Below the pieces are notes generated by a model. The model was not told the origin of the DNA and made no database searches. It saw only the letters and a program-made list of their open reading frames with translations. Positions 7,379-16,600 of a DNA stretch of 64,000 bases are shown piece by piece (position 1 is the first letter of the stretch; every line of letters begins with the position of its first letter). This stretch comes from Aquimarina sp. ERC-38 (GTDB lineage Bacteria; Bacteroidota; Bacteroidia; Flavobacteriales; Flavobacteriaceae). The DNA lies in contig NZ_CP098511.1 in NCBI RefSeq assembly GCF_026222555.1, positions 4,135,501 to 4,199,500 of the forward strand, written 5' to 3'. Both the position numbers and the translations under genes were made by a program.

Positions 7379-7975
7379 CTATTTTCCACAATGATTATTA
7401 TAAAAAACCCCTATTTCCTCTAGCCCATTTCTTAATCTTAGTCTTTTATCTTTTAAAGCTTCAAGTAATTGATTACAATCTGAAAAATAATCATATACCC
7501 TTCTTTTGAACTCACCCAATACTGCATCGTAGGCACCTATGTATGTTACTTTATCTTCATTAGGTTTTCTAACGTAATACTGTATTGCAGAACCATAGTA
7601 AGTCATTCCACCAGCACCCGCAGAACTAAATGAATAACTTGAACCGTAAACGTTCAAATGTTCACCTTCAACTATCTTTTTAACATGTACATACTTTTCA
7701 CTCTCTCTCGTTTGAAAAAAGTGTAAAGTCTCTACATTAGTAAATGCTGAATCCCATCTTTTAATAGTTCTAATCTCTGAAAAATCAATTTTCTTAGGTT
7801 TATCTTTTGAGTTAAGTAGTTTGTATTTTAAAGTCTTTAACTTAAGTTTACCTTTAATAGAACTTATCGTATCTCCATTTTCTAATACTACTTCCATAGA
7901 TTTATATGGTATAAGCTGAGCTGAACCAATTGAGAAGATAGTAAGAAAAATAATTAATAGTAAGTTTTGTTTCAT
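7379..7975 (-). CDS. exported protein of unknown function
   Basis: I do not recognise the family. The 198-residue protein starts with a clear Sec signal (MKQNLLLIIFLTIFSIGSAQ), with probable cleavage after GSA-Q and no lipobox cysteine, so it should be periplasmic or secreted. The mature part is basic, with a Gly/Ser-rich central loop (about 112-128, SSYSFSSAGAGGMTYYGS) and only one cysteine pair in the C-terminal third. It stands alone between the structured GC-rich stretch and a small acidic gene. Its base composition is that of ordinary chromosomal genes here, unlike the GC-rich flank. Confidence 0.7.
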   Translation of the reverse strand: MKQNLLLIIFLTIFSIGSAQLIPYKSMEVVLENGDTISSIKGKLKLKTLKYKLLNSKDKPKKIDFSEIRTIKRWDSAFTNVETLHFFQTRESEKYVHVKKIVEGEHLNVYGSSYSFSSAGAGGMTYYGSAIQYYVRKPNEDKVTYIGAYDAVLGEFKRRVYDYFSDCNQLLEALKDKRLRLRNGLEEIGVFYNNHCGK

Positions 7976-8065
7976 ACGTAGGGTGATATTAGTAGATTGA
8001 CATTTATGTAAAATATCATTCTGTTTTTAATGATATTTAATAGCTAACAAATTATAAAATTATTT

Positions 8066-8332
8066 TCATAACAACTTCGATGCGGTTCTGGTAATTTTGG
8101 ATAGTGCGATTAGTTCATCTTCCGGATAACTAGCAAGAAGTATTTTTGAGAGCCAGAAAACAATGTCTTTTACATCCGTATCTTTTTCTAATTGGCTTAA
8201 TAGGTTCAGGTTTTCAAGCAAACTTTGTTGCATATAATTTAACTCAACCAGGTCTGTGATTGGGATTTTTAGGTACGTTTCTTCTGTGTTTTGATCTGTT
8301 TGTAAAATAGTGGTGATCTCACTCATCTTCAT
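8066..8332 (-). CDS. small acidic protein of unknown function
   Basis: This is an 88-residue, leucine-rich, probably all-helical cytoplasmic protein with no signal peptide and no motif I know. It lies between the exported protein and the primase, all on the same strand. The primase gene is cut off from it by a terminator at 8387-8411, so it is likely transcribed separately. Its position suggests an accessory gene of the island. Confidence 0.6.
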   Translation of the reverse strand: MKMSEITTILQTDQNTEETYLKIPITDLVELNYMQQSLLENLNLLSQLEKDTDVKDIVFWLSKILLASYPEDELIALSKITRTASKLL

Positions 8333-8386
8333 AATTGTAGTTGTTTTAGTTTTACTTGATTTTATTTCGCTTTTGGGTATAAAAAA

Positions 8387-8411
8387 TGCTGATGGTTTTT
8401 AAGCATCAGCA
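8387..8411 (-). terminator. rho-independent terminator after the primase gene
   Basis: Stem arms TGCTGATG (8387-8394) and CATCAGCA (8404-8411) are followed, reading leftwards, by TTTTTTAT. This is a standard intrinsic terminator about 70 bp beyond the stop codon of the leftward primase gene. Confidence 0.8.
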
Positions 8412-8481
8412 CTTATCTATGTTTTTCTCTAATTATACTTGTCTTGGAATTCTGGAACGCTAAGCCTTTTTTAATTCATTA

Positions 8482-11040
8482 TCAGACTCTTGACCGTTCC
8501 AAAAGCGTTCCATTACTGTTCCTTTGCGTTCCGGATTTATATCGTTCTATTTGATTAGTAAGATGTTCTCTGATCTCCTGGCGTAGTTTTTCAATATTGT
8601 CCCAGTAGCAAACCTGGAACTTATGCATATTCCTTGCCCCTATCCCACTTCGGGTTATGTATTCCAGTTCTTGTAGTTCAGTAAAATATCTAAACATCTG
8701 GGTTTTACTGATCCTAAAATGTTGCCTTATCTCCCGCATGGTAAACTCGTAGCTTTTACCCTTTTTCTCTACATATTTCTTTAAATCCTCGTAGAACTGC
8801 CTCAAAATCCCGTCCAGTTCATCAGTCTTTAATACGATACTATTAAACATCAGTTCGATTGCGATTTCTAAGTCTTGAAGTTCGGTGATTAATAAACCGC
8901 TTTCCTGTTGTCGTTGGTATTGATGTAGTAAGGTAATTTGTTCGATATAATCGTGTAGCATCTGAGTTAAACGCCTTCGTTGTTTGGTGGTTTTAGGGAG
9001 TTCTAAACGGTAAGGGTTCTTTACCTTGCTGGGCTTTAGCATATAGACTACATTTTGTAGTTCTTGTATGACTTGCTTTTCCTGGTCGTCTGTGATGACT
9101 TTACTGGCCTTTTTTGCCATATAGTCTAGTACTTTTTCGGTTTGGGCTTCGCTCTCGTCAATGGCAATTACAAAAACCCGGCTTTCATTATCTTCATAAA
9201 TCCGGAAGTTAGTAGTAGCTACTAAACTGGCAATTGGACCAAATACGTATTTCTCTCCTGTTGCTATTTCTCCAGTGAGTTCATTTTTTTGGCTAACGCT
9301 GCTACTTAGTTTATGATTGCTTTGTAGTTCACGCCAGGCTAGTTCTGCTTCTTCGGTTAGCCCGTCGTAATCCTCTAAAATGATCCCGCAGTTCTGCAGG
9401 TCGTATTCTCCGTAATTGTAAAAGCTCTTATCCGTTACCCTTGTAAAGCGTTTGATCTTGTTCTGGTCGTACATACAATCAGCTACTTTTTTAATCAGAT
9501 GGCTTTTACCACTTCCACTGGTTCCTTGTACCATGGCATTTAAGGTCCTGGGCATTTTTCGGCTTAACAAAATGGTAAACAAAAAAAGGGCGTTCTTTTC
9601 TTCTCCTATGATCCCGGTTTGTTGTAATTTCTGGATTAGGGTTTGTTTTAAGTCTTTGGATTGCAGTAGCCTCTTTGCCTGGTCTTGTTCTTTTAAAGTA
9701 ACACTTCGTAATTCGTAACGTTCTTTCTTTACTTTTTGGGTCTGGTTTTGTTGTTGTAAACGGTAAACTTCTAAATCCCGGGTTACTTTGTCCATGGCTT
9801 CCCGGATGGCAATGGTACCCAGTTCGATTTTATCGGCGGTTTTTCTGATCAGCTTTTCTACCTGGTCATCATTATATAAATCTGCGTTGTTCCTACTTGG
9901 GGTGCGGTAAGGCTCTTTTACATTATGGATCACCGTGGTTACTTTAAGCTTACTTAAATCTTTTAAATCTACCCTGCCCATGAGTTCTATTTTTACATAA
10001 CTATCTTCGTATACCGCATGATTTTCCTTGATTTGTAAGGTGGGTGTTTCTTTTAGGGATTTAGATTTTACTTTGAGAGATTGGATTGTTTTTCTTCCTT
10101 TGTATAAGTGTTGTAATATTTCCGGCTCATGGGTATCTAGTAAACTATTGATATCCTCGTTTTCTAACATTTCTATCTTGCTCATCGTAATTTGTGGTAA
10201 GAGTTTATGTAAATCTTTGGCGTATTTATCAGTAGCGGCTTCCCCGGCGTTATCACCATCCATCCAGAAAATAATTTCCTGTAATTGTTTTAGTTCTTTA
10301 ATGGTGGTTATATGTTCCGAAGTAATCCCATTTGTACCGTAGGCTGTTAAGACCTGATTTTCCTTTGAGTCAAAAAAATCTGGTAGGCATTGTTGTAGTG
10401 TTACTGTATCAATAATACTTTCAGTTATTATAAGCGTTTTAGTTTCCGGATTTGGGTAGTTGGGATATAAGCCCTTTCGATTTGTGGTATAGTAGTGTTT
10501 GGATTTTGCATTGTTATAAATGCTCCTTCCATACAAACTTGTAATCTCTCCGTTTTTATTCTTTAGTGGAAAAACAATACAGTATTTCAGTTCGTGATGA
10601 TCTTTACCTGTATTAAATCCTGCTTCTACCTTTTTATAATCAATATGCCGTCCTTTTAAGTACTCCCGCGCCTTACTGCTTTTACCCAGTTTGTTTTTTA
10701 GGTTATCGAAGATTTCAGGGTAATCTTGTTTTATTGATTTTGGCATTGATAAATCAACTATGCTATAATTACTTCCTGAAGCTTTCGACTCTAACCATTT
10801 TAAAGCCTGGGGTAATTCCCAACTGTAAAACTTTTTTACCAGGTCAATTACATCCATGCTCCCAGCATCACAGTTTGCACTAAAACAGGTAGCGATCTGT
10901 TTTTCCCGGCTAAATTGTAAACTAGGTGTCTTCTCTTTATGGAACGGGCATAAACATTTTTTGCTTTTGTCTAGCTGTAAACCTAGTTCTGTAGCAATAT
11001 TGATAATATCTACGTTTGCTTTGATTTGTGCGATGTCCAT
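8482..11040 (-). CDS. mobile-element primase with CHC2 zinc finger, Toprim and P-loop ATPase
   Basis: The 852-residue multidomain replication protein has four visible parts. An N-terminal DnaG-type zinc finger carries CPFHKEKTPS (about 32-41) and the distal CFSANC. A Toprim domain carries the catalytic Glu in ITESIID (about 206) and DGDNAG (about 261). A P-loop ATPase follows, with Walker A GTSGSGKS near residue 505 and a Walker-B-like IILEDYDG. A C-terminal winged-helix-like part contains FRISKTQMFRYFTEL. Proteins of this type initiate or prime replication of integrative elements and phage satellites. It is transcribed divergently from the XRE repressor across a shared operator region and ends at a terminator. 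It argues that the surrounding island could replicate on its own after excision. Confidence 0.82.
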   Translation of the reverse strand: MDIAQIKANVDIINIATELGLQLDKSKKCLCPFHKEKTPSLQFSREKQIATCFSANCDAGSMDVIDLVKKFYSWELPQALKWLESKASGSNYSIVDLSMPKSIKQDYPEIFDNLKNKLGKSSKAREYLKGRHIDYKKVEAGFNTGKDHHELKYCIVFPLKNKNGEITSLYGRSIYNNAKSKHYYTTNRKGLYPNYPNPETKTLIITESIIDTVTLQQCLPDFFDSKENQVLTAYGTNGITSEHITTIKELKQLQEIIFWMDGDNAGEAATDKYAKDLHKLLPQITMSKIEMLENEDINSLLDTHEPEILQHLYKGRKTIQSLKVKSKSLKETPTLQIKENHAVYEDSYVKIELMGRVDLKDLSKLKVTTVIHNVKEPYRTPSRNNADLYNDDQVEKLIRKTADKIELGTIAIREAMDKVTRDLEVYRLQQQNQTQKVKKERYELRSVTLKEQDQAKRLLQSKDLKQTLIQKLQQTGIIGEEKNALFLFTILLSRKMPRTLNAMVQGTSGSGKSHLIKKVADCMYDQNKIKRFTRVTDKSFYNYGEYDLQNCGIILEDYDGLTEEAELAWRELQSNHKLSSSVSQKNELTGEIATGEKYVFGPIASLVATTNFRIYEDNESRVFVIAIDESEAQTEKVLDYMAKKASKVITDDQEKQVIQELQNVVYMLKPSKVKNPYRLELPKTTKQRRRLTQMLHDYIEQITLLHQYQRQQESGLLITELQDLEIAIELMFNSIVLKTDELDGILRQFYEDLKKYVEKKGKSYEFTMREIRQHFRISKTQMFRYFTELQELEYITRSGIGARNMHKFQVCYWDNIEKLRQEIREHLTNQIERYKSGTQRNSNGTLLERSRV

Positions 11041-11164
11041 TGTTGATAACTATTTTAATCATCTTATAAGTTCAAAATAAACCATAAAAGACGATTAAAA
11101 CAAATTACACTACACTTAAGTTATCAACAATAAGACTATATATATTGATTTTATTGAACTTATA
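11040..11164. promoter_or_regulatory. divergent operator region with two interleaved inverted repeats
   Basis: Perfect 12-bp arms at 11040-11051 and 11119-11130 (TTGTTGATAACT) and perfect 11-bp arms at 11065-11075 and 11154-11164 (TATAAGTTCAA) alternate between the primase and repressor genes. One arm of the second pair covers the primase -7 region. The other lies between the -33 and -7 of the repressor promoter. AAAGACGATT also occurs twice (11087-11096, 11193-11202). This is how a repressor that controls both genes by looping or paired binding would be laid out. Confidence 0.6.
11073..11103 (-). promoter_or_regulatory. probable promoter of the primase gene
   Basis: On the minus strand, TTG (11103-11101) is separated by exactly 20 nt from TTATTTTG (11080-11073), one base from the TAnnTTTG consensus. 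It lies 32 bp upstream of the primase ATG and is overlapped by an operator arm at 11065-11075. Confidence 0.5.
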
Positions 11165-11175
11165 CGATATTTTTG
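11145..11175 (+). promoter_or_regulatory. promoter of the XRE repressor gene
   Basis: TTG (11145-11147), 20 nt, then TATTTTTG (11168-11175) is a full match to the Bacteroidetes promoter pattern, 29 bp before the ATG at 11205. The operator arm 11154-11164 lies in the spacer, suggesting autoregulation. Confidence 0.65.
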
Positions 11176-11204
11176 TGTTAATAAATAACGTTAAAGACGA
11201 TTTT

Positions 11205-11555
11205 ATGACACTTGGTGAACGTATACAAAAACACAGAAAAGAGTTAGGAATAACACAGTCTGAACTTGCTCGTAAAATCAATATCTCTCATACCCAAATG
11301 GCTAGATACGAGATTAAAGATGTACAGCCCCCTGCTAATATCCTCAAAAAATTAGCTGATCTTTTTGGGACTTCTATTGATTATCTTGTTTGTGGTACGG
11401 CTAATGAAAAAATTGTAAGTGATATACAGGATGCTAGTATTATCAACGAATTTAAAAAAATTGCTAGTCTCCCTAGCGAAGAAAAAAAAACACTACTAAA
11501 AGTAATCTCCGCTTATCTTAGAGACTTCCAAGCTAAAAAAGCGTATGCTTCTTGA
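11205..11555 (+). CDS. XRE-family repressor of the island
   Basis: The 116-residue protein starts at the ATG at 11205; upstream codons would run into the promoter. It has an N-terminal HTH_3 domain (LGERIQKHRKELGITQSELARKINISHTQMARYE) of the phage-repressor type and a C-terminal helical segment probably used for dimerisation. It is divergent from the primase gene and followed by the kptA-like gene, with which it almost overlaps, so the two probably share a transcript. By analogy with phage and satellite switches it would hold primase expression low while the element is integrated. Confidence 0.85.
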   Translation: MTLGERIQKHRKELGITQSELARKINISHTQMARYEIKDVQPPANILKKLADLFGTSIDYLVCGTANEKIVSDIQDASIINEFKKIASLPSEEKKTLLKVISAYLRDFQAKKAYAS

Positions 11556-11565
11556 TCTTAAAAAA

Positions 11566-12105
11566 ATGAACAAAAAAATTATTAAAGGAAGTAAATTGAT
11601 CAGTCTTATTTTAAGGCATCAACCTGAAAAAATAGGACTAACTTTAGACAATGAAGGTTGGGCTAACGTAGAAGAGTTAATAAGAAAACTAAACAAAAAA
11701 AAGTTTAATATTGATCCTGATGATTTGAAAAACATCGTAGAAAATAATGATAAAAAACGTTTTACATTTTCTGATGATTTTACAAAAATAAGAGCTAATC
11801 AAGGACATTCTATAAATATTGATTTAAAGCTTGAACCCATAATACCCCCAGAAATTTTATTTCATGGTACAGCAGAAAAAAACATAACTTCTATTTTCAA
11901 AAAAGGGTTACTTAAACAAAATAGAAATTATGTTCACTTAAGTACTGATATTGATACAGCTAAAAAAGTTGGTATGCGTTATGGTAAACCTATTGTATTA
12001 AAAATTAGTGCTTTGAAAATGCATCAAGAAAACTATAAATTTTATCTTTCTAAAAATAATGTATGGCTTACTGATTTTGTACCCAACAAATTTTTCGAAG
12101 ATTGA
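11566..12105 (+). CDS. kptA: RNA 2'-phosphotransferase, KptA/Tpt1 family
   Basis: The 179-residue protein has the two-part Tpt1 structure. The N-terminal winged-helix part is KGSKLISLILRHQPEKIGLTLDNEGWANVEELI, with the conserved Arg-His. The C-terminal ADP-ribosyltransferase-like part contains LFHGT, YVHLSTD and the later conserved arginine in MRYGKP. The family moves an internal 2'-phosphate from RNA to NAD, leaving ADP-ribose 1'',2''-cyclic phosphate. Some bacterial members may instead ADP-ribosylate nucleic acid ends. I took the ATG at 11566 because family members begin close to this point; an ATG at 11545 is possible. It is cotranscribed with the repressor and converges, without a gap, on the RHS immunity gene. 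Its biological job here is unknown; RNA repair after a toxin or anticodon nuclease is one idea. Confidence 0.85.
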   Translation: MNKKIIKGSKLISLILRHQPEKIGLTLDNEGWANVEELIRKLNKKKFNIDPDDLKNIVENNDKKRFTFSDDFTKIRANQGHSINIDLKLEPIIPPEILFHGTAEKNITSIFKKGLLKQNRNYVHLSTDIDTAKKVGMRYGKPIVLKISALKMHQENYKFYLSKNNVWLTDFVPNKFFED

Positions 12106-12432
12106 TTATTCATCTTCAAAAGAAAACATATCATTTAATGCTTCTTTAAACCAATCATCAAAATTTTCAAACTCTTCTTGTTGTTCCCAACCTTCAGATG
12201 CAAAGTCATGGATTATATATATTTTTTCAATACTTTCTGTTTTAGACAAATCCCAACAAGCTACATCGTCACAATCTATTCGTCTAGCGAAAGGAATTAA
12301 GTTTCTTTTTGAATATCTCTTTCTTAAATCTTTTCCATATTTATCACTTTGACTTTTAGATAGTATGCGCCAAGGTTCAAAATTCTCTAGATTTAAATCT
12401 AATAATCTTTTATATTTCTTTGATATAATCAT
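12106..12432 (-). CDS. probable SUKH/SMI1-type immunity protein for the RHS toxin
   Basis: The acidic 108-residue protein is encoded 8 bp downstream of the RHS gene on the same strand, which is the standard place for the cognate immunity gene. The pattern LIPFARRIDCDDVACWDL followed by an aromatic/acidic helix (ENFDDWFKEALND) is that of SMI1/KNR4 (SUKH) proteins, the commonest immunity family of bacterial polymorphic toxins. It should bind and block the toxin domain in the cytoplasm, protecting kin. The first 13 codons are repeated at 1-39. The gene abuts kptA tail-to-tail with no room for a terminator between them. Confidence 0.72.
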   Translation of the reverse strand: MIISKKYKRLLDLNLENFEPWRILSKSQSDKYGKDLRKRYSKRNLIPFARRIDCDDVACWDLSKTESIEKIYIIHDFASEGWEQQEEFENFDDWFKEALNDMFSFEDE

Positions 12433-13621
12433 AAATTAATTTACCCTTTTGGTTTTGGATAATTTGCTCTTGGTTTAGTAGTTGTACCATTAGGATTTTC
12501 CGTCCTGAATTTAGCTCCCTGATTATTAATTCTCATTTTAGCGGCTTCTCCATAAGTACTTGGTCTTTGTCCATATTGAGCTTCGAAAGCATCCGCTCTC
12601 TCTTTTGGCAGAACATCATCATAATCATATACATTAACTTTAGCATCTATATTAGCATCTTGAGCTGCTGCTAACCTTTTATTATCTAAACTAGTGTACA
12701 TATTATCTTTCATTCTTACAATATCTATAGCATCTCCATTCCAACCTTTCGTTTTCATGCTTTGAACAATTCTATCGAACTTAGGACCATTCATTGTTTT
12801 TTGAGTAAATCTTATTAGTTTAGAATCCACAAACTTAGAAGAACGTGCTATTAACGAGATTTTACCAACTTTTGCTAGTTTATCAAATCCTTTAGCTGTG
12901 ATAATACCTGTAAAAACATCTGTTGCTATTTCTGTTCTATCTTCTAAACTGCCATTTAAAACTTTATTCGCAGCTTCTGTTATACCAGCACCAAAAGCAT
13001 CGTTTGTAGCTTTAGTAGATGTACCAAATTTATCGTCAATATATTGTAAAACTTGTTCCCTATCTCCATCAGGTAATCCTCCTAATAAAAAAGTTCCTAA
13101 AGTAAAATTTCCGACACCCTTTGCAGTGCCTATTGGATCCTTAATAACTCCTTGGACACCCTCTACTGTTTTAACTACTGACTTATCTACTCCTCTTTGA
13201 ATTTGTTGTATATTATCTCCATAAAGACCTGCCCGTGCTCCAATCATAAACCATTCAAATTCCCCTCCTTCTAAATCAATACCTTCTATTAATCTATTTT
13301 CACTTATAGCATAAGTTGAGTTCCATGGATATGATTTAAATAATGGATCAGAAGACATAAACCTATTAATCCTAGGATCGTACATCCTTAAAGAGAAGTT
13401 TACACTATTCCCTTCCCCTTTAATTTCATCGTCCATCTCTTGACCTTGGAAGCCGTATCTATAATCTGAAGAGTTTCCGTGCCTACCAGGTAAGAGCATC
13501 CCGCCGGGATAGTAGTCATTATAAGCTACTACATCGGGAAGGTAATTCCCATCGTTACCTACTATCTTCCTGTCAGTTACAACAGAAAGGACATTGCCCA
13601 GGTGGTTGGTAAGAGCATAAC
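12394..13621. repeat. direct repeat copy 2 (RHS tip plus immunity start)
   Basis: This is the uninterrupted counterpart of 1-2115. It covers the start of the immunity gene, the complete toxin domain and part of the RHS core. It shows the empty target site (TAA at 13142-13144) of the insertion sequence in copy 1. The match ends inside the codons for RYALTNHLG, with one mismatch at 13617. Confidence 0.9.
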
Positions 13622-16600
13622 GTTTATCTCCGGTAGTGTTTGTTATCAAATCAGGGATGATCTTGTTCTCATCAGTAATAGCAATTCTCTTCTCTTCAAT
13701 TCCTAACTTACTGCTACCATAAAGGTGGTGTTCGGTTAAGTATAAGCCTTGATTGCTTCCTACTGTACCCTCTACGGGTGCTATTTTTGCTAATACATTT
13801 GAACCGGATACAATATGAGTATTAGGTTTCCAGGTGATACTAGTTCCTGCCGTATTCATATATTGTACTCCTGTTGAAACTACTACTGGTTCTGTAATAG
13901 AACCTATATTAATTGTATTGACAGCTTTATCATCTCGATTTTCTGCAATTAGCTCTCCTTGTATATCCAATTCATTTGGATTTGTAGTAGTAACGCTTCC
14001 GTCAGAAAAACTTTCGTAAACCGCCAATGGGTTTCCTTGTGCATCCCTAGCGTATAGGGTGGTTTTATTTTTCGGAATTATGGTTTTGGAAATACGATTT
14101 CCTAACCCATCATAACCAAACTGTATCTGAGTACCATCTGTTTTGTTAATTTGCTTTACTTTTCCGTCTACCCTCCACTCGATTTTCAAGCCTTCTGCTT
14201 TGTCCTCAACTAATTGCCCTATTTCATCATATACATAATTTTCCGGATTTTGGTTTCCTAAATCATTAAATCCAACTTCACCTAAAGCATCTTTAACATA
14301 TTCCAACTGGTTAGACCTTTTAGACTCCCCGGTTTGAGGATCCATAACATTTTTATAAGTATAGGCTAATTGATCCATTTCTTTAGTTACACCAGAATTA
14401 TTTACAGTGGTACGATCTAAGGTAAGTAGATTTCCATTATTATCATAACTGTAAGAACTACTGTAATTTTCTGTAACTCCATTAGCATACCCTTGCATCT
14501 CTGTAATGCGGTTAAGTTGGTCATATCCGTATTGATTTACCTGTACTCCGACCATGGATTCATCATCATCTATTAAACTAGTCACCATTTGCCGAATGTT
14601 TCCATTATATAAATTTCTACCAGTGGTGTTTGTAGCTGCTTTTGGATTCGAACCAAAAGTAAATGCATTTATTCCAACTACCCCATTTATAGTTTTAAAA
14701 TCATTTTGATAATAAGCTAAAGAATATCCCATGGCATCTTTAGCAAACGTACTACCTGAAATCCCGTCTTTCCCTAAATCTTCCTGAGATGTTAAGTTTT
14801 CCGAATTTACTCCTTTTAACCATCCCTGTAACGTATAAGCATAATCCATACCCTGAACTTTTCGGGTACCCAGTTCTGTTCTGGCCAAAGGGCCATGTGC
14901 AAAATACGTATAAGTTGCATCTTCTTCCCATAACTTACCATTGTCCGAAGTTTGCACCTTTACAATACGGTTATCTGCATCATAGGCGTACCAGTGAATA
15001 AACTGATCCTGTTTATCTCTTTGGTAAATGACTTTGTTAACATTTCCACTAATCAGGTCATATTGGTATTGAGTACGTTTCATACCAGAAGTAGCATTAC
15101 TTCCATCTATAGAAAGTTGCCGGTTATGCTGAGTTAGTTCAGAGACATTTCCGTGAATATCGTAAGCATAGAAAATAGCATTTAAGTATTGACTTTCGCG
15201 ATTTACCTGGATATTATAATCATCATAATAAAAGATAGCTGCAACCCGGTTTCTAGTATTGCTAAGATAACTATTAATACTAGGTACCGTCTCAAAAATA
15301 GTCAGCGGGCTATCTAATATAGTATTGTACCTTGTTTTGGTTACTTCAAAACGCTGAACTGCAATGTTATCAGGATAACGTTGTACAATCGTAGCAGGCT
15401 GGTTGGGTTGGATTGCATCCGGATTTGGAACGCTCCTCTCAAAAACGACCGGATTTCCAGTATCCTGATTTATTAAAATCCCGGTTTTTTCTATGATTAC
15501 TAAAGGAACTGTAGGTTGCATTTCACCCGCTTCAATAATTCTTCCCAAGGCATCATAGGATGTATAACTAAAACGGTTATTTATCTTTTGCTTTGCATTT
15601 TGCGAAGCAATGATCCTTCCTAAGTGATCATAGGCAAAAACGGTAATACCACCGTCCGGTGTTTTTTGCCAAACTAGCTGGTTTAAGCTGTTATACCGAT
15701 ATTCTGTTAGTAATTCATGATCCGGAAGTAACGTTGGATTCTCTATCACCCCTGGAGTTACTCGATGTTGATTAATTTGTTGGTTTAAATTATTTATTTC
15801 TTGATTAGTAAATCGGTCTACCCCTTCAGGAGGTACAGTTTGCAGCAGATTGCCTGCTTGATCGTAGTAATAGAGTGTATATTGATATTCTTTATCATAA
15901 AAAGTCATATCAAAGTTTTCTATTGCATTTTCTATTGCTGTATTAGTATAATTCCTAATAAACTCTTCCCTTTTTTGATCTAAAAAGTTTCCATACACAT
16001 CTCGAGTATAAGCATTTCTAACATTCTGTACAAACTGTTGACAATCCGTTTCATCTGGAACCTCAATGATCAGGTCGCTAAAATCCGTTAGGAATGGACG
16101 TGGTACACAAATTTCTTCATTTCCCGGACGGTTTAAATAGTCACTGGTCCAGGCAGACCAGGATAATTCCTGGTCATCTTGAGTATTGTTTATATAGGTT
16201 GCATACTCATCGATCAAAGCATTTCTCCCTTTATAAGAAGTACGCATCCCGGGATAGCCGAAATGAAACTCTGTAGCACCAAATCTTCCAATACTCATAT
16301 AATGTAAATCTTCCGAAGATGTAACATTTAATTTATTAAGGAAGTAGCGATAATCATCAACCAGATATTGTAATGAAGCTTCACAAAAATCACCTTCTAA
16401 AACGATATCCGTTTCATTATCTTCATTAGAAATAACTATATTATTAATCGAACTCATAACAGCTATATAGTCTTGATATTTATCTGTACAGCTTACCGGT
16501 TCTGGTACCGGTGGGATACAAAATTGTTGATTACAATTTTCAATATTCACAGATAGATGATTTTCTTTTGTATCAGACAATTGGATAGATTTACTTATTG

